Assembly (NCBI RefSeq): GCF_020386635.1
Contig: NZ_CP081942.1
Location: forward strand, 4,588,001-4,652,000
DNA from: Pseudomonas sp. MM211
GTDB lineage: Bacteria > Pseudomonadota > Gammaproteobacteria > Pseudomonadales > Pseudomonadaceae
Length of the DNA: 64,000 nucleotides
Reading direction: 5' to 3'
Numbering within the stretch: position 1 is the stretch's first letter; every line of letters begins with the position of its first letter. This document shows, piece by piece, positions 1 through 8,383 of this stretch. Below the pieces are notes generated by a model, which worked only from the letters and a program-made list of their open reading frames with translations, searched no databases and was not told the DNA's origin. A program made the translations under genes and the position numbers.

Positions 1-2
1 AC

Positions 3-461
3 GACACCCTGGTCGGCCATGTGCCGGTGCCCGGGCAGCGAGTCATGGCCCCAGAGGTGGCTGCAGCCCTGCGCGATGCCCTGTCGCAAGTCGTGGAAGG
101 CGGTACCGCGCGACGCCTGCAAGGCAGCTTCAGCCTGGCCGACGGCACGGCACTGACCCTCGGCGGTAAAACCGGCACCGGTGACAACCGCCTGACCAGT
201 GTGGGCCGTGGTGGCCAGGTGATCAGCTCACGGGTACAGAACCGTACCGCCACCTTCGTGTTCTTTCTCGGCCCGGATCACTTCGGCACCCTCACCGCTT
301 TCGTGCCGGGCCGTGCGGCGGAGAATTTCCGCTTCACCTCGGCGCTGCCGGTACAGGTGCTCAAAGGCATGGCGCCGATCCTCACGCCCTACCTGCAACC
401 GGGAGCACACACCCTGTGCGCCCCGGCGCCACAACAGCAGACGGCCCAGTTGGTGCGCTAG
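3..461 (+). CDS. C-terminal part of a penicillin-binding/transglycosylase protein (5' end outside window)
   Basis: The frame is open from the left edge, so only the last 152 residues or so are visible. It holds a KTGTG motif, the K-T/S-G box of penicillin-binding transpeptidases, inside a typical transpeptidase C-terminal fold, so the protein is probably a periplasmic peptidoglycan synthase anchored in the inner membrane. The catalytic serine and any glycosyltransferase domain would lie upstream of the window. PAO1 has, as I recall, a transglycosylase-like gene beside a VF530-type gene near putP-putA, which fits the neighbours here. The exact class (bifunctional or other) cannot be told from this fragment. 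It ends with TAG and is convergent with the next gene. Confidence 0.75.
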   Translation, partial: DTLVGHVPVPGQRVMAPEVAAALRDALSQVVEGGTARRLQGSFSLADGTALTLGGKTGTGDNRLTSVGRGGQVISSRVQNRTATFVFFLGPDHFGTLTAFVPGRAAENFRFTSALPVQVLKGMAPILTPYLQPGAHTLCAPAPQQQTAQLVR

Positions 462-550
462 ATGGCTCGTCTCATCTGCGGTTGAACTGGGTATAAGCCA
501 GGGTGTGGAGGCGGCCATTTCTCGACTCAGTGGGAACGGGCCATGCCCGT

Positions 551-579
551 GATCTCGCGCGCATGGCGCGCTCCCACAG
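551..579. repeat. REP-like palindrome
   Basis: A short GC-rich palindrome (GCGCGC-ATG-GCGCGC core at 557-571) is followed by CTCCCACAG, a tail common in Pseudomonas repetitive extragenic palindromes. It sits between two convergent genes, a usual REP location. Only one copy of this type is seen in the window. Confidence 0.4.
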
Positions 580-623
580 AAGCAAGTCACCGTCTGCCCC
601 TATCCCAAGGTCATCCCCAGATT

Positions 624-657
624 CGATGGGTATCGCTTCGCTCAACACCATCCTACG
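624..657. repeat. Intergenic repeat of the GGGTATCGCTTCGCTCAAC type
   Basis: This 34-bp stretch has GATGG and CCATC arms around a GGTATCGCTTCGCTCAAC core. I recall similar words as dispersed intergenic repeats in Pseudomonas genomes. It lies next to the REP-like palindrome in the convergent gap. Membership of a family needs a genome-wide search. Confidence 0.3.
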
Positions 658-667
658 GTGATATCAA

Positions 668-880
668 TCAGCGTTTGAGCTTCAGGTACAGCGCCTCGAC
701 CCTTTCCCGTGCCCAAGGCGTTTTGCGCAGAAAGGTCAGGCTCGACTTGATGCTCGGGTCGCTCTTGAAGCAGCGGATATCGATACGCTGGGCCAGGCCG
801 TCCCAGCCATAGTGCTCGACCAGATCGGTGAGAATGGCCTGCAGCGTCAGACCGTGTAGCGGGTCGTTGGATGTACTCAT
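668..880 (-). CDS. VF530-family small DNA-binding-like protein (DUF2132)
   Basis: A 70-residue protein matching the VF530 family, with the hallmark pattern DPLHGxTL near the start and YGWDxLAxRIxIRCF in the middle, then a basic C-terminus. The family has a small helical fold thought to bind DNA; its role is unknown. The start at 880 was chosen over an in-frame upstream one because GGAGA lies just ahead of it and the extra residues do not look like the family. It lies downstream of putP, in the same direction, but a hairpin with a T-run separates them. Confidence 0.75.
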   Translation of the reverse strand: MSTSNDPLHGLTLQAILTDLVEHYGWDGLAQRIDIRCFKSDPSIKSSLTFLRKTPWARERVEALYLKLKR

Positions 881-931
881 GAATGTCTCCCTATCGCGGC
901 GCGGCAGCTTAACAGACGGCGCCAACGAAAA

Positions 932-952
932 GGCCCGGACAATGTCCGGGCC
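932..952 (-). terminator. Terminator of putP
   Basis: A perfect 9-bp GC-rich stem (GGCCCGGAC / GTCCGGGCC) with a 3-nt loop lies just past the putP stop. On the minus strand it is followed by TTTTCG. It is a typical intrinsic terminator. Confidence 0.8.
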
Positions 953-980
953 TCTGGTCAATCGAGTGACAGAAACGCGA

Positions 981-2471
981 TCAGATGTGCGCGTCCTGAT
1001 ACTCCTTCTCGGCCTCGTCGAAGCGCTTGACCATCGCCGGCGTTGCCGGGCGACCGATCTTGCTGAACACCACGATGGCCAGGGTGGCGAGGATGAAGCC
1101 CGGAATGATCTCGTACAGACCCAGGCCGACGAACTCCTTCCACAGCACCACGGTCAGTGCACCGACCACCATGCCGGCCAGCGCGCCGTTACGGGTCATG
1201 CCTTTCCAGACCAGGGAGAGGATCACCACCGGGCCGAAGGCAGCACCGAAACCAGCCCAGGCGTAGGACACCAGGCCCAGCACCTTGCTGTCCGGATTGG
1301 AGGCGATGATGATGGCAACGATGGCGATCAGCAGCACCATGCCGCGACCTACCCAGACCAGTTCCTTCTCGCTGGCACCCTTGCGCAGGAAGGCCTTGTA
1401 AAAGTCTTCGGTCAGGGCGCTGGAGCACACCAGCAACTGGCAGCTCAGGGTACTCATCACCGCCGCCAGGATGGCAGACAACACCAGGCCGGCAATCCAT
1501 GGGTTGAAGAGGATTTTGGTCAACTCGATGAACACGCGCTCGCTGTTATCGGTGACCGGGCCGGCCAAAGACGGGTTGTTGGCGAAGTAAGCGATGCCGA
1601 AGAAGCCGACTGCCACAGCGCCACCCAGGCACAGGATCATCCAGATCATGCCGATACGGCGCGCAGCCGGGATCGACTTGACCGAATCGGCCGCCATGAA
1701 GCGCACCAGGATGTGCGGCTGGCCGAAATAGCCCAGGCCCCAGCCCAGCAGCGACACGATGGCGACGAAGGACAGGCCGCGGAACATGTCGAAGTTGGCC
1801 GGGTTGGCCTGCTCGATGGTGGCCATGGCCGCATCGAAGTCGCCCAGGGCGAGAATCACGAACACCGGGGTGATCAACAGCGCGAAGATCATCATGGTGG
1901 CCTGCACGGTGTCCGTCCAGCTCACCGCCAGGAAGCCGCCAACGAATACGTAGACGATGGTAGCCGCCGCACCGACCCACAGGGCGGTGTCGTAGCTCAT
2001 GCCAAAGGTCGATTCGAACAGGCGAGCACCAGCCACCACGCCCGAGGCGCAGTAAATGGTGAAGAACACCAGAATGACCAGCGCCGAGAAGATACGCAGC
2101 ATCTTGCTGTTGTCTTCAAAACGGTGGGTGAAGTAGTCCGGCAGGGTCAGTGCGTTGTTGTTGTGTTCGGTGTGCACACGCAGGCGACCGGCGACGAACA
2201 ACCAGTTCAGCCAGGCACCGAGGATCAGGCCAATGGCGATCCAGCTTTCCGAGATACCGGCGATGAAGATCGCACCTGGCAGGCCCATCAGCAGCCAGCC
2301 GCTCATGTCCGAGGCACCAGCCGACAGTGCGGTGACGAAACTACCGAGGCTACGGCCACCGAGGATATAGTCGGAGAAGTTCTTGGTCGCGCGGTAGGCA
2401 ATGAATCCGATCAACACCATGGCCAGGATATAGACCACGAAGGTGACCAGCATGGGAGTACTTGCAGTCAT
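981..2471 (-). CDS. putP: Sodium/proline symporter PutP
   Basis: A 496-residue inner-membrane protein of the sodium:solute symporter family, the usual PutP length, with about 13 hydrophobic segments. Near residues 51-59 it reads AGASDMSGW; Asp55 and Ser57 match the positions that bind sodium in E. coli PutP. It imports proline driven by the sodium gradient, feeding the PutA enzyme encoded upstream in the same direction. The 329-nt gap to putA holds a putA terminator and a MITE-like element, so putP very likely has its own promoter. The ATG at 2471 has a GAGAGGGG ribosome site upstream. Confidence 0.95.
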   Translation of the reverse strand: MTASTPMLVTFVVYILAMVLIGFIAYRATKNFSDYILGGRSLGSFVTALSAGASDMSGWLLMGLPGAIFIAGISESWIAIGLILGAWLNWLFVAGRLRVHTEHNNNALTLPDYFTHRFEDNSKMLRIFSALVILVFFTIYCASGVVAGARLFESTFGMSYDTALWVGAAATIVYVFVGGFLAVSWTDTVQATMMIFALLITPVFVILALGDFDAAMATIEQANPANFDMFRGLSFVAIVSLLGWGLGYFGQPHILVRFMAADSVKSIPAARRIGMIWMILCLGGAVAVGFFGIAYFANNPSLAGPVTDNSERVFIELTKILFNPWIAGLVLSAILAAVMSTLSCQLLVCSSALTEDFYKAFLRKGASEKELVWVGRGMVLLIAIVAIIIASNPDSKVLGLVSYAWAGFGAAFGPVVILSLVWKGMTRNGALAGMVVGALTVVLWKEFVGLGLYEIIPGFILATLAIVVFSKIGRPATPAMVKRFDEAEKEYQDAHI

Positions 2472-2615
2472 TTGGGGAATGCCCCTCTCGTTTGTTTTTA
2501 TTCGAACCGGGGGTTACCCGGCCCAGTTGGCACATCACGACCATCGGTCACGGTCGCGCTCCAGGCATGCCACTCTGCTGGTGGCATTACCGATTCGGGG
2601 CATACGCCCCCAATA
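2472..2615. other. putP upstream region
   Basis: Non-coding stretch between the MITE-like element and putP. It must hold the putP promoter, since putA transcription appears to end before it. Two small hairpins are visible (GGGGCATTCCCC on the minus strand next to the putP start, and CCGGGGGTTACCCGG). I see no clear -35/-10 pair and no small gene. Confidence 0.5.
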
Positions 2616-2755
2616 GGGTGTCTTTAAAAACGTCAGCGAGGCAGTCAGCACAAGGAAAAGACAGGCGAAAAAGCGGAGTTTACGAGTTGTAAATGAGCAT
2701 TTTGAGCCTGTCTTTGACGCAGTGATGGCAACGCAGGTAGTTTTTAAAGACGCCC
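2616..2755. mobile_element. MITE-like imperfect palindromic element, about 140 bp
   Basis: The ends are 16-bp terminal inverted repeats: GGGTGTCTTTAAAAAC at 2616-2631 and, as reverse complement, GGGCGTCTTTAAAAAC at 2740-2755, with one mismatch. Inner arms also pair (AAGACAGGC on the left, GCCTGTCTT on the right) around a small TTTAC/GTAAA hairpin. There is no open frame. Size, AT-rich ends and palindromic form fit a non-autonomous MITE. No target-site duplication stands out. It separates the putA terminator from putP. Confidence 0.6.
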
Positions 2756-2761
2756 GATAGC

Positions 2762-2797
2762 AAAACGGGCGGAAACCTGAAGATTCCCGCCCGTTTT
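2762..2797 (-). terminator. Terminator of putA
   Basis: Arms AAAACGGGCGGA and TCCCGCCCGTTTT pair across an 11-nt loop, starting 4 nt after the putA stop. The A-run of the left arm gives the T-run on the minus strand. A strong intrinsic terminator. Confidence 0.85.
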
Positions 2798-2800
2798 CTG

Positions 2801-5800
2801 TTACTCGTCGCCCAGCGACAGCAGTGAGGCGTTGCCGCCCACCGCCGTGGTATTCACCGAGGTGGTGCGCTCGTTGACGAAGCGCAACAGGTAGCTCGGG
2901 CCACCGGCTTTCGGGCCGGTACCGGACAGGCCGCAGCCGCCGAACGGCTGTACGCCAACCACCGCACCGATCTGGTTACGGTTCACGTACAGGTTGCCGA
3001 CCCGCGCCAGGGCTTCGATGCGGGCGGCAGTTTCCTCGTTTCGGCTGTGGATGCCAAGGGTCAATCCATAGCCGGTGGCGTTGATCGCCGCGACCACCTT
3101 CTCCAAATCGCTGGCATCGAAGCGCACCACGTGCAGAACCGGGCCGAACTGTTCCTTCTTCAACTCGTGAATGCCACCAATCTCGAACGCCACCGGTGCG
3201 ATGAAGTGACCATTCAGGTCAGCGCGCAGCGAGGCTTCGGCAATCAGCTTGCCTTCACCCTTGAGCAGGTTGATGTGCGCCAGCAAGCCTTCACGGGCCT
3301 CGGCATCGATCACCGGGCCGATATCGTTCTCACGCAGATGGGTCGGGCCAATTTTCAGCTCGGCCATGGCGCCCTTGAGCAGATCGATCACCCGGTCGGC
3401 GATATCGCGCTGCACGTACAGCACGCGCAGTGCCGAGCAGCGCTGACCGGCGCTGGTGAAAGCAGAGCCGACGGCATCCTTGACCACCTGCTCGGGCAGC
3501 GCGGTGGAGTCGACGATCATGGCGTTCTGGCCGCCGGTCTCGGCGATCAGGGTGGCGATCATGCCGTCCTTCTCGGCCAACTGACGGTTGATGATGCGCG
3601 CCGTGTCGGTGGAACCGGTGAAGCACACGCCAGCCACGCGAGGGTCGCGGCAGAACACGCCGCCCAGGGTCGCACCGTCGCCCGGCAGGAAGGCGATCAC
3701 ATCCTTTGGCAGGCCGGCTTCGAACATCAGTTCCAGGGCGCGTGCGGCGATCAGGCTGGTCTGCTCGGCTGGCTTGGCCAGCACCACGTTGCCTGCCACC
3801 AGGGCGGCACTGATCTGGCCGAGGTAAATGGCCAGCGGGAAGTTCCACGGGCTGACGCAGACGAAAATTCCGCGGCCTTCATGAAACAGCTCGTTGCGCT
3901 CGCCGGTCGGGCCCTTGAGCTCTTCGCGGCCCAGCTTGAGGCGCGCCTGCTGCGCGTAGTAGCGGCAGAAATCCACTGCTTCGCGGACTTCGTCGATGCC
4001 GTCCTGCATGGACTTGCCGGCTTCCACGGTGCACAGCGCCATCAACTCGGCACGGTTGTTTTCCAGCAGGTCAGCGAGGCGCTCGAGAATGCGTGCGCGC
4101 TCGTCGATAGCGACGGCATTCCAGCGCGGCCAGGCGGCGCTCAGGCCATCCAGCGCCTGGGCGGCCTGGGCGGCGGTGGCGAACTGGGCAGTACCGACCA
4201 CCTTGTTCAGGTCGAAGGGGCAACGAACTTCCTCGGCGGTGCCGCTCAAGGTCTGGCCGTTTATCACCGGGGCAGCCTGCCATTGACGGTCGAGTTGCGG
4301 CTTGTAGGCGTTTTCGAGCTCGGTCAGCGATTTCTGGATGTTCATGTTGATGCCCTGAGAGTTTTTCCGTGTGCCCCCGTACAGCTCTGGCGGGAGTGGG
4401 ATTTTGTTATTGCCGAGGCTGGCGAATTTGCTCAGCTGAGTGACCGGATGATCGATCAGCGATTCGACCGGCACGCTCGGGTCGACCAGTTGGTGGACGA
4501 ACGACGAGTTGGCACCGTTCTCCAGCAGGCGGCGCACCAGGTACGGCAGCAGATCCTTGTGGGCACCCACCGGCGCGTAGATGCGTACGGTCTTGCGGTG
4601 CTTCTCCAGCACCGTGTCGTACAGCGCATCGCCCATGCCGTGCAGGCGCTGGAACTCGAACTCGCGCGGCGACGACTGCTCGGCAGCCATGGCCAGGATG
4701 CAACTGACGGTGTGCGCGTTGTGGCTGGCGAACTGCGGGTAGATCACGCCGCGAGTGAATTCGCTGAGCAGGTAACGGGCGCAAGCCAGATAGGAGGTAT
4801 CGGTGCCTTCCTTGCGGGTGAACACCGGGTAGCCGTCGAGGCCCCACACCTGGCACTGCTTGATTTCGCTGTCCCAGTAGGCGCCCTTGACCAGGCGCAG
4901 CGGCATCTTCTCGCCGAGTTCCTTGCCCAACAGGGTCAGCCAGACCAGCACCGGCAGGCAGCGCTTGGAGTAGGCCTGGATCACCAGACCGAACTCGCCC
5001 CAACCGGCAACGGCCGGATCACGCAGCAGTTTCTCGTAGAGTTCCAGGGACAGCTCGAGGCGATCCGCCTCCTCCGCGTCCACGGAAATCCCGACGTTCA
5101 GCTTGCGCGCCCGGATCACCAGCTCGCGCACGTTGGCGAACAGCTCGGTCAGCACGCGCTCGCGCTGGGCCACTTCATAACGCGGGTGCAGTGCAGAGAG
5201 TTTGATCGAGATCGACGGCTTCGGGCCTGGGCCGACCTGCGGCTCGGCACCCACGGTGTCGATGGCCTTGCGGTAGTCGGCCATGTACTTCTCGGCGTCT
5301 TCGGCGGTCAATGCCGCTTCACCGAGCATATCGAAGGAATAGGTGTAGCCCTTCTCGCGCTCCGGGCGACCGTTCTTCAGCGCTTCGCTGATGGTACGGC
5401 CGAGCACGAACTGCTTGCCCATGAGTTTCATGGCCTGGTTCATGGCCGCACGGATCACCGGCTCGCCGGAACGCTGGATCAGACGACCGAGCACCTTCTT
5501 CGGTCGGCCATCGCTGGTCTGCGGATCGACCACCTTGCCGGTCATCACCAGGCCCCAGGCGGCGAAATTGACCAGCACGCTGTCGCTCTTGCCCAAATGG
5601 CGTTCCCACTCGGCGGCGTTGAGCTTGTCGCGGATCAGCGCATCGGCGGTGGCGGCATCCGGCACCCGCAGCAGGGCTTCGGCCAGGCACATCAGCATCA
5701 GGCCTTCCTGAGTATCCAGGCTGTACTGACGCAGCAGCGCATCGAGGGTATCGACCGCGTTGTCGCGGCCACGCACATCCTGAATCAGGCTGCGCGCCTG

Positions 5801-5977
5801 CTGACGAACGGCCTCGATACCGGCAGCACCGGGATCGGCCAGCTGCAGCAATTCGCCGAGATAGGCTGCCTCGTCAACACTGTAGTTGGCGCTGATGGCA
5901 GGGAAAAAATCGGCGGCCTTGGCAGCGGAGATCCGGTCAAGGAACTCCTGATGCAAGACGTGACTGGCTTTGAACAT
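2801..5977 (-). CDS. putA: Bifunctional proline dehydrogenase / L-glutamate gamma-semialdehyde dehydrogenase PutA
   Basis: A 1058-residue enzyme oxidising proline to glutamate in two steps. The FAD-dependent proline dehydrogenase part (roughly residues 150-460) shows YSKRCLPVL, RLVKGAYWDSEIK and QFASHNAHTV. The aldehyde dehydrogenase part (roughly 530-1000) has the glutamate in IAETGGQN (about 812) and the cysteine in SAGQRCSALR (about 845). It lacks the N-terminal ribbon-helix-helix of E. coli-type PutA, so it should not repress its own gene; this is the PAO1-like short form. Start 5977 was chosen over 5986 because AGAGG lies 9 nt upstream of it. In PAO1, as I recall, the activator gene pruR is close by; here an unrelated hydrolase occupies that side. 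Confidence 0.95.
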   Translation of the reverse strand: MFKASHVLHQEFLDRISAAKAADFFPAISANYSVDEAAYLGELLQLADPGAAGIEAVRQQARSLIQDVRGRDNAVDTLDALLRQYSLDTQEGLMLMCLAEALLRVPDAATADALIRDKLNAAEWERHLGKSDSVLVNFAAWGLVMTGKVVDPQTSDGRPKKVLGRLIQRSGEPVIRAAMNQAMKLMGKQFVLGRTISEALKNGRPEREKGYTYSFDMLGEAALTAEDAEKYMADYRKAIDTVGAEPQVGPGPKPSISIKLSALHPRYEVAQRERVLTELFANVRELVIRARKLNVGISVDAEEADRLELSLELYEKLLRDPAVAGWGEFGLVIQAYSKRCLPVLVWLTLLGKELGEKMPLRLVKGAYWDSEIKQCQVWGLDGYPVFTRKEGTDTSYLACARYLLSEFTRGVIYPQFASHNAHTVSCILAMAAEQSSPREFEFQRLHGMGDALYDTVLEKHRKTVRIYAPVGAHKDLLPYLVRRLLENGANSSFVHQLVDPSVPVESLIDHPVTQLSKFASLGNNKIPLPPELYGGTRKNSQGINMNIQKSLTELENAYKPQLDRQWQAAPVINGQTLSGTAEEVRCPFDLNKVVGTAQFATAAQAAQALDGLSAAWPRWNAVAIDERARILERLADLLENNRAELMALCTVEAGKSMQDGIDEVREAVDFCRYYAQQARLKLGREELKGPTGERNELFHEGRGIFVCVSPWNFPLAIYLGQISAALVAGNVVLAKPAEQTSLIAARALELMFEAGLPKDVIAFLPGDGATLGGVFCRDPRVAGVCFTGSTDTARIINRQLAEKDGMIATLIAETGGQNAMIVDSTALPEQVVKDAVGSAFTSAGQRCSALRVLYVQRDIADRVIDLLKGAMAELKIGPTHLRENDIGPVIDAEAREGLLAHINLLKGEGKLIAEASLRADLNGHFIAPVAFEIGGIHELKKEQFGPVLHVVRFDASDLEKVVAAINATGYGLTLGIHSRNEETAARIEALARVGNLYVNRNQIGAVVGVQPFGGCGLSGTGPKAGGPSYLLRFVNERTTSVNTTAVGGNASLLSLGDE

Positions 5978-6278
5978 CACGCCCATCCTCTTGTTATGGA
6001 GATTATCTGTGGGATACCCCTGCTTTGGGTCTAGCTCAGATACGAGGATCTGGCGATCACATGACGCAGAAGTGGATGGCGGAATGTAGTGGCAGAACGA
6101 TGACGGCTTCTTGCGGAAACCTCTGGAGTTTTTGCTGAAAACTCCGAATAGCTGAATGCTTTACGAGGTTGGCAGTCGGTAAACGCTGACAGATCGGGCT
6201 GGCAAGCACCCTTGCAGACTATTCCCTGAGCGCCTCACCGAGACAGCAACAGCCTTCGGAAGCACCAATTGATGGCGG
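5978..6278. other. putA upstream region
   Basis: A 301-nt non-coding stretch between divergent putA and the hydrolase gene. It must carry the putA promoter. One clear dyad is present at 6125-6145 (GGAGTTTT / AAAACTCC, 5-nt centre), without a following T-run, so it may be an operator rather than a terminator. No open frame longer than about 30 codons looks coding. Composition is more AT-rich than the flanking core genes. Confidence 0.5.
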
Positions 6279-6307
6279 TTTCATGGATCGTTCATGCGCC
6301 CTATAGT
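6279..6307 (+). promoter_or_regulatory. Likely sigma-70 promoter of the hydrolase gene
   Basis: TTTCAT (6279-6284) and TATAGT (6302-6307) are spaced by 17 nt. They match 4 of 6 and 5 of 6 consensus positions. The -10 box runs into the dyad described next. Inference from sequence only. Confidence 0.5.
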
Positions 6308-6319
6308 GACTATTTGTCA
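6307..6319. promoter_or_regulatory. Putative repressor operator TGAC-N5-GTCA
   Basis: A perfect short dyad, TGAC at 6307-6310 and GTCA at 6316-6319, starts at the last base of the -10 box and ends shortly before the AAAGGA ribosome site. The place and form suit a TetR-type repressor site. No regulator gene is adjacent in the window, so the binding factor is unknown. Confidence 0.4.
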
Positions 6320-6334
6320 GTCAAAGGAATGATC

Positions 6335-7246
6335 ATGTGCGCAAGAATGATCCTTGCGGCAATTAGTGCCACGTTATCGTTGGCGGCAACTTGGGTAGTG
6401 GCATCGCCAGAGCACTCGAAGCCTTTGCCTCAGGAGTCCCTGAACCAAGAGCGCATCTCGGTGCTGATCGAAGGATCCGGTACAGATGTGATACTGATTC
6501 CGGGGCTGGCATCGTCCCGCGAGGTATGGGCGGGCCTGGCCTCCAAACTACGTCAGAACCACCGTCTCCATCTGGTGCAGATAGCAGGCTTTGCCGGTTC
6601 GCCTGCGGTGCCTGACATAGATGGGAAGGTAGCGGCGCCGACAGCCGATGCGATCGCCGAGTACATCCGCCGCCACCGCATCGAAGCGCCCACCATCATT
6701 GGTCATTCGCTGGGTGGTGAGGTTGCGCTGATGCTCGGTGCCCGTTATCCCGACCGAGTCGGGCGCCTGATGATTGTTGATGCGCTGCCGTTTTATACAT
6801 TGTTAGTTGCCCCATCCGCGACCAGCGAAACGGCTACTCCGCACGCTATAGAAATACGCGATGCGATGTTGACGGCATCACCCGAGCAGAACGCAGCCAT
6901 GCAAAACGCATCCATCGCCCGCCTCGCCAAAACCGAGGCCATCAGGCCAAGCCTTGTCGTCGCGGCTACCCAGTCGGATCGCGAAACCGTAGCTCATGCA
7001 GTGTATGAATTGATGACTACAGACCTTCGCCCTGAGCTAAATCGCATCAAGGCGCCGGTCGAAGTCGTCTATGCCTACGACAACCTCTTTGGCGTACCCG
7101 CCTCCAACGTAGATGCGCTGTATCGCAATGCCTACGCCTCGACGCCTGAAGTCAGCTTCACGCGCATAGACGGCAGCTTTCACTTCGTCATGTTTGATCA
7201 GGCAGAACTCTTCTCTGACGCTGTAATGAAGTTCCTGGACAAGTAG
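6335..7246 (+). CDS. Exported alpha/beta hydrolase
   Basis: A 303-residue protein with an N-terminal signal-like hydrophobic stretch (about residues 4-22, cleavage likely near VVA-SPE), so probably periplasmic. It has the alpha/beta hydrolase fold pattern: the oxyanion region LIPGLASSREVW, nucleophile elbow GHSLGG with Ser125, a likely acid at Asp249 (AYDNLFG) and the catalytic His283 (GSFHF). The substrate cannot be told. Start 6335 was chosen because AAAGGA sits 6 nt upstream; ATGs at 6329 and 6269 are alternatives. Its codons look less GC-rich than the neighbours', and the gene sits beside a recombinase, so transfer is likely. Neither neighbour gives a pathway. Confidence 0.75.
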   Translation: MCARMILAAISATLSLAATWVVASPEHSKPLPQESLNQERISVLIEGSGTDVILIPGLASSREVWAGLASKLRQNHRLHLVQIAGFAGSPAVPDIDGKVAAPTADAIAEYIRRHRIEAPTIIGHSLGGEVALMLGARYPDRVGRLMIVDALPFYTLLVAPSATSETATPHAIEIRDAMLTASPEQNAAMQNASIARLAKTEAIRPSLVVAATQSDRETVAHAVYELMTTDLRPELNRIKAPVEVVYAYDNLFGVPASNVDALYRNAYASTPEVSFTRIDGSFHFVMFDQAELFSDAVMKFLDK

Positions 7247-7362
7247 GGAACGTCAAAAGGCATTTCGGAGCTCGGCAGGCTAGTCCCTTCGCAGCGTCTC
7301 ATAAGGGCTAGGCGGCCGCCTTGATGAAGACGAAACTCAAACGGCATGCCCCACACCAGCCG

Positions 7363-7965
7363 CTATGTTTCCACCCGCCGCAACGCCCTGTAGAGCGTGG
7401 AGCGGTGAACCTTGAGCACCTTGGCGGCTTGATCGACGGACTGGCCATCCTCGTTGATCAAGCGTCGCGCCTGGTCGATCTGCTCGCTGGTCAGCGTGGG
7501 CTTGGCGCCGAACTTCACGCCTCGGGCTTTTGCGGCGTCACGCCCATCCTTGGTTCTCTCGAGGATGAGAGAGCGCTCGAACTCGACGATACCGGCGAAA
7601 ACCGCCAGGACCGCCAGGCCATTCTCCGTGGTGGTGTCTGCCCAGGGCTCGGACAGGCTACGAAGACCCGCGCCACTGACGTGGATGCGCTCCGCGATCT
7701 CCAATAGCTCACGAGTGCTGCGAGCCAGGCGATCGAGCTTGGTTACCGTGAGTACGTCGCCGGGGCCCAGCTCAGCGAGCAAGCGGGTCAGTTCGGGGCG
7801 ATTGCGCCAGTTGTTCTTGGTCTGCTCCGAAACGAGCCGGGTGCAACCCGCCAGTTCAAGCCCGAACAGCTGACTGAGCAGGTTCGGCGTTTCACTGGCT
7901 CGGGCATAGCCCAGGTAGCGGGGGCCAGTCTCCTGAAGCTGCTCTGATTCCTGCGGCATGCTCAT
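7363..7965 (-). CDS. Serine recombinase (resolvase/invertase family)
   Basis: A 200-residue small serine recombinase. The N-terminal catalytic domain starts YLGYARAS with Ser24 as the likely nucleophile, followed by VTKLDRLARSTREL, the conserved arginine-bearing helix, and EFERSLILERTKDG before the long connecting helix. The C-terminus is a helix-turn-helix (SVDQAAKVLKVHRSTLYRAL) for binding a res-type site. It looks complete. Start 7965 was chosen for GGAG upstream and because the longer frame adds non-family residues. No transposase or partner gene is adjacent, so it may be the remnant of a Tn3-like or genomic-island unit. It is convergent with the hydrolase gene. Confidence 0.85.
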   Translation of the reverse strand: MSMPQESEQLQETGPRYLGYARASETPNLLSQLFGLELAGCTRLVSEQTKNNWRNRPELTRLLAELGPGDVLTVTKLDRLARSTRELLEIAERIHVSGAGLRSLSEPWADTTTENGLAVLAVFAGIVEFERSLILERTKDGRDAAKARGVKFGAKPTLTSEQIDQARRLINEDGQSVDQAAKVLKVHRSTLYRALRRVET

Positions 7966-8333
7966 CGGCGGGTAACTCCGGGCAAGGCCCCATTGCACCG
8001 TATAGCGACAGCGACTGCCGAGGTGATGCTGAAAGGTTTGTATGGATGCGATGACAGAACGTGCAAAGGGAAGGATTGGTAAGAAAAGGCTGGAATCATG
8101 CTGCACTTACTCTGCGCTGGCGGCCCGACCTGCGCAAAACTAAACCTGCCTTGCCGCGATTGCGGTGGCACCCGGGCCATAACCTACACCAAGCTCCGCA
8201 GTGTGGAAACCCTGCAACGTAGCGCTCGAAAGTAAACGGATTGCGCTCGGCATAAGCAGCCGGAGGGCACCTCGAGTCGAAACTGGTGATTCCCTGAACA
8301 CTACCGATCAAAAGCTGAGGCCCTGAACGAGAA
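7966..8333. other. Recombinase upstream region
   Basis: A 368-nt stretch between the recombinase and purC. It should hold the recombinase promoter, and small serine recombinases often have their res site just here. I see no clear set of inverted-repeat subsites by eye. A weak 45-codon frame lies inside it and is listed separately. Confidence 0.4.
8098..8235 (+). CDS. Possible 45-residue cysteine-rich small protein (doubtful)
   Basis: An ATG frame of 45 codons carries a CRDC pair and two further cysteines spaced CAGGPTC, a pattern seen in small zinc-binding proteins. Only a weak GGCTGGA lies ahead of the ATG. No family is recognised. It could be a remnant of a longer gene or chance. Confidence 0.2.
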   Translation: MLHLLCAGGPTCAKLNLPCRDCGGTRAITYTKLRSVETLQRSARK

Positions 8334-8363
8334 CGCCGCCGTTCCCTTACGGTAACGGCGGCG
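8334..8363 (-). terminator. Hairpin after purC
   Basis: A perfect 10-bp stem (CGCCGCCGTT / AACGGCGGCG) with a 10-nt loop lies about 20 nt past the purC stop. On the minus strand it is not followed by a good T-run, so it may end transcription only partly or protect the mRNA end. Confidence 0.5.
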
Positions 8364-8383
8364 CTGGGTCTGGCATGGCGCAA

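Noticed and set aside
828..2627. 599-codon frame on the plus strand opposite putP
   Set aside because: Low-complexity His/Gln/Asp-rich translation, an artefact of GC-rich third positions of putP on the other strand.
3047..6034. 995-codon frame on the plus strand opposite putA
   Set aside because: Entirely antisense to a certain gene, with the same Gln/His/Ala-rich shadow composition and no domain.
6335..7965. Toxin-antitoxin or defence island at the recombinase locus
   Set aside because: Only a hydrolase and a recombinase are present, with no nuclease, helicase, methylase or toxin-like partner.
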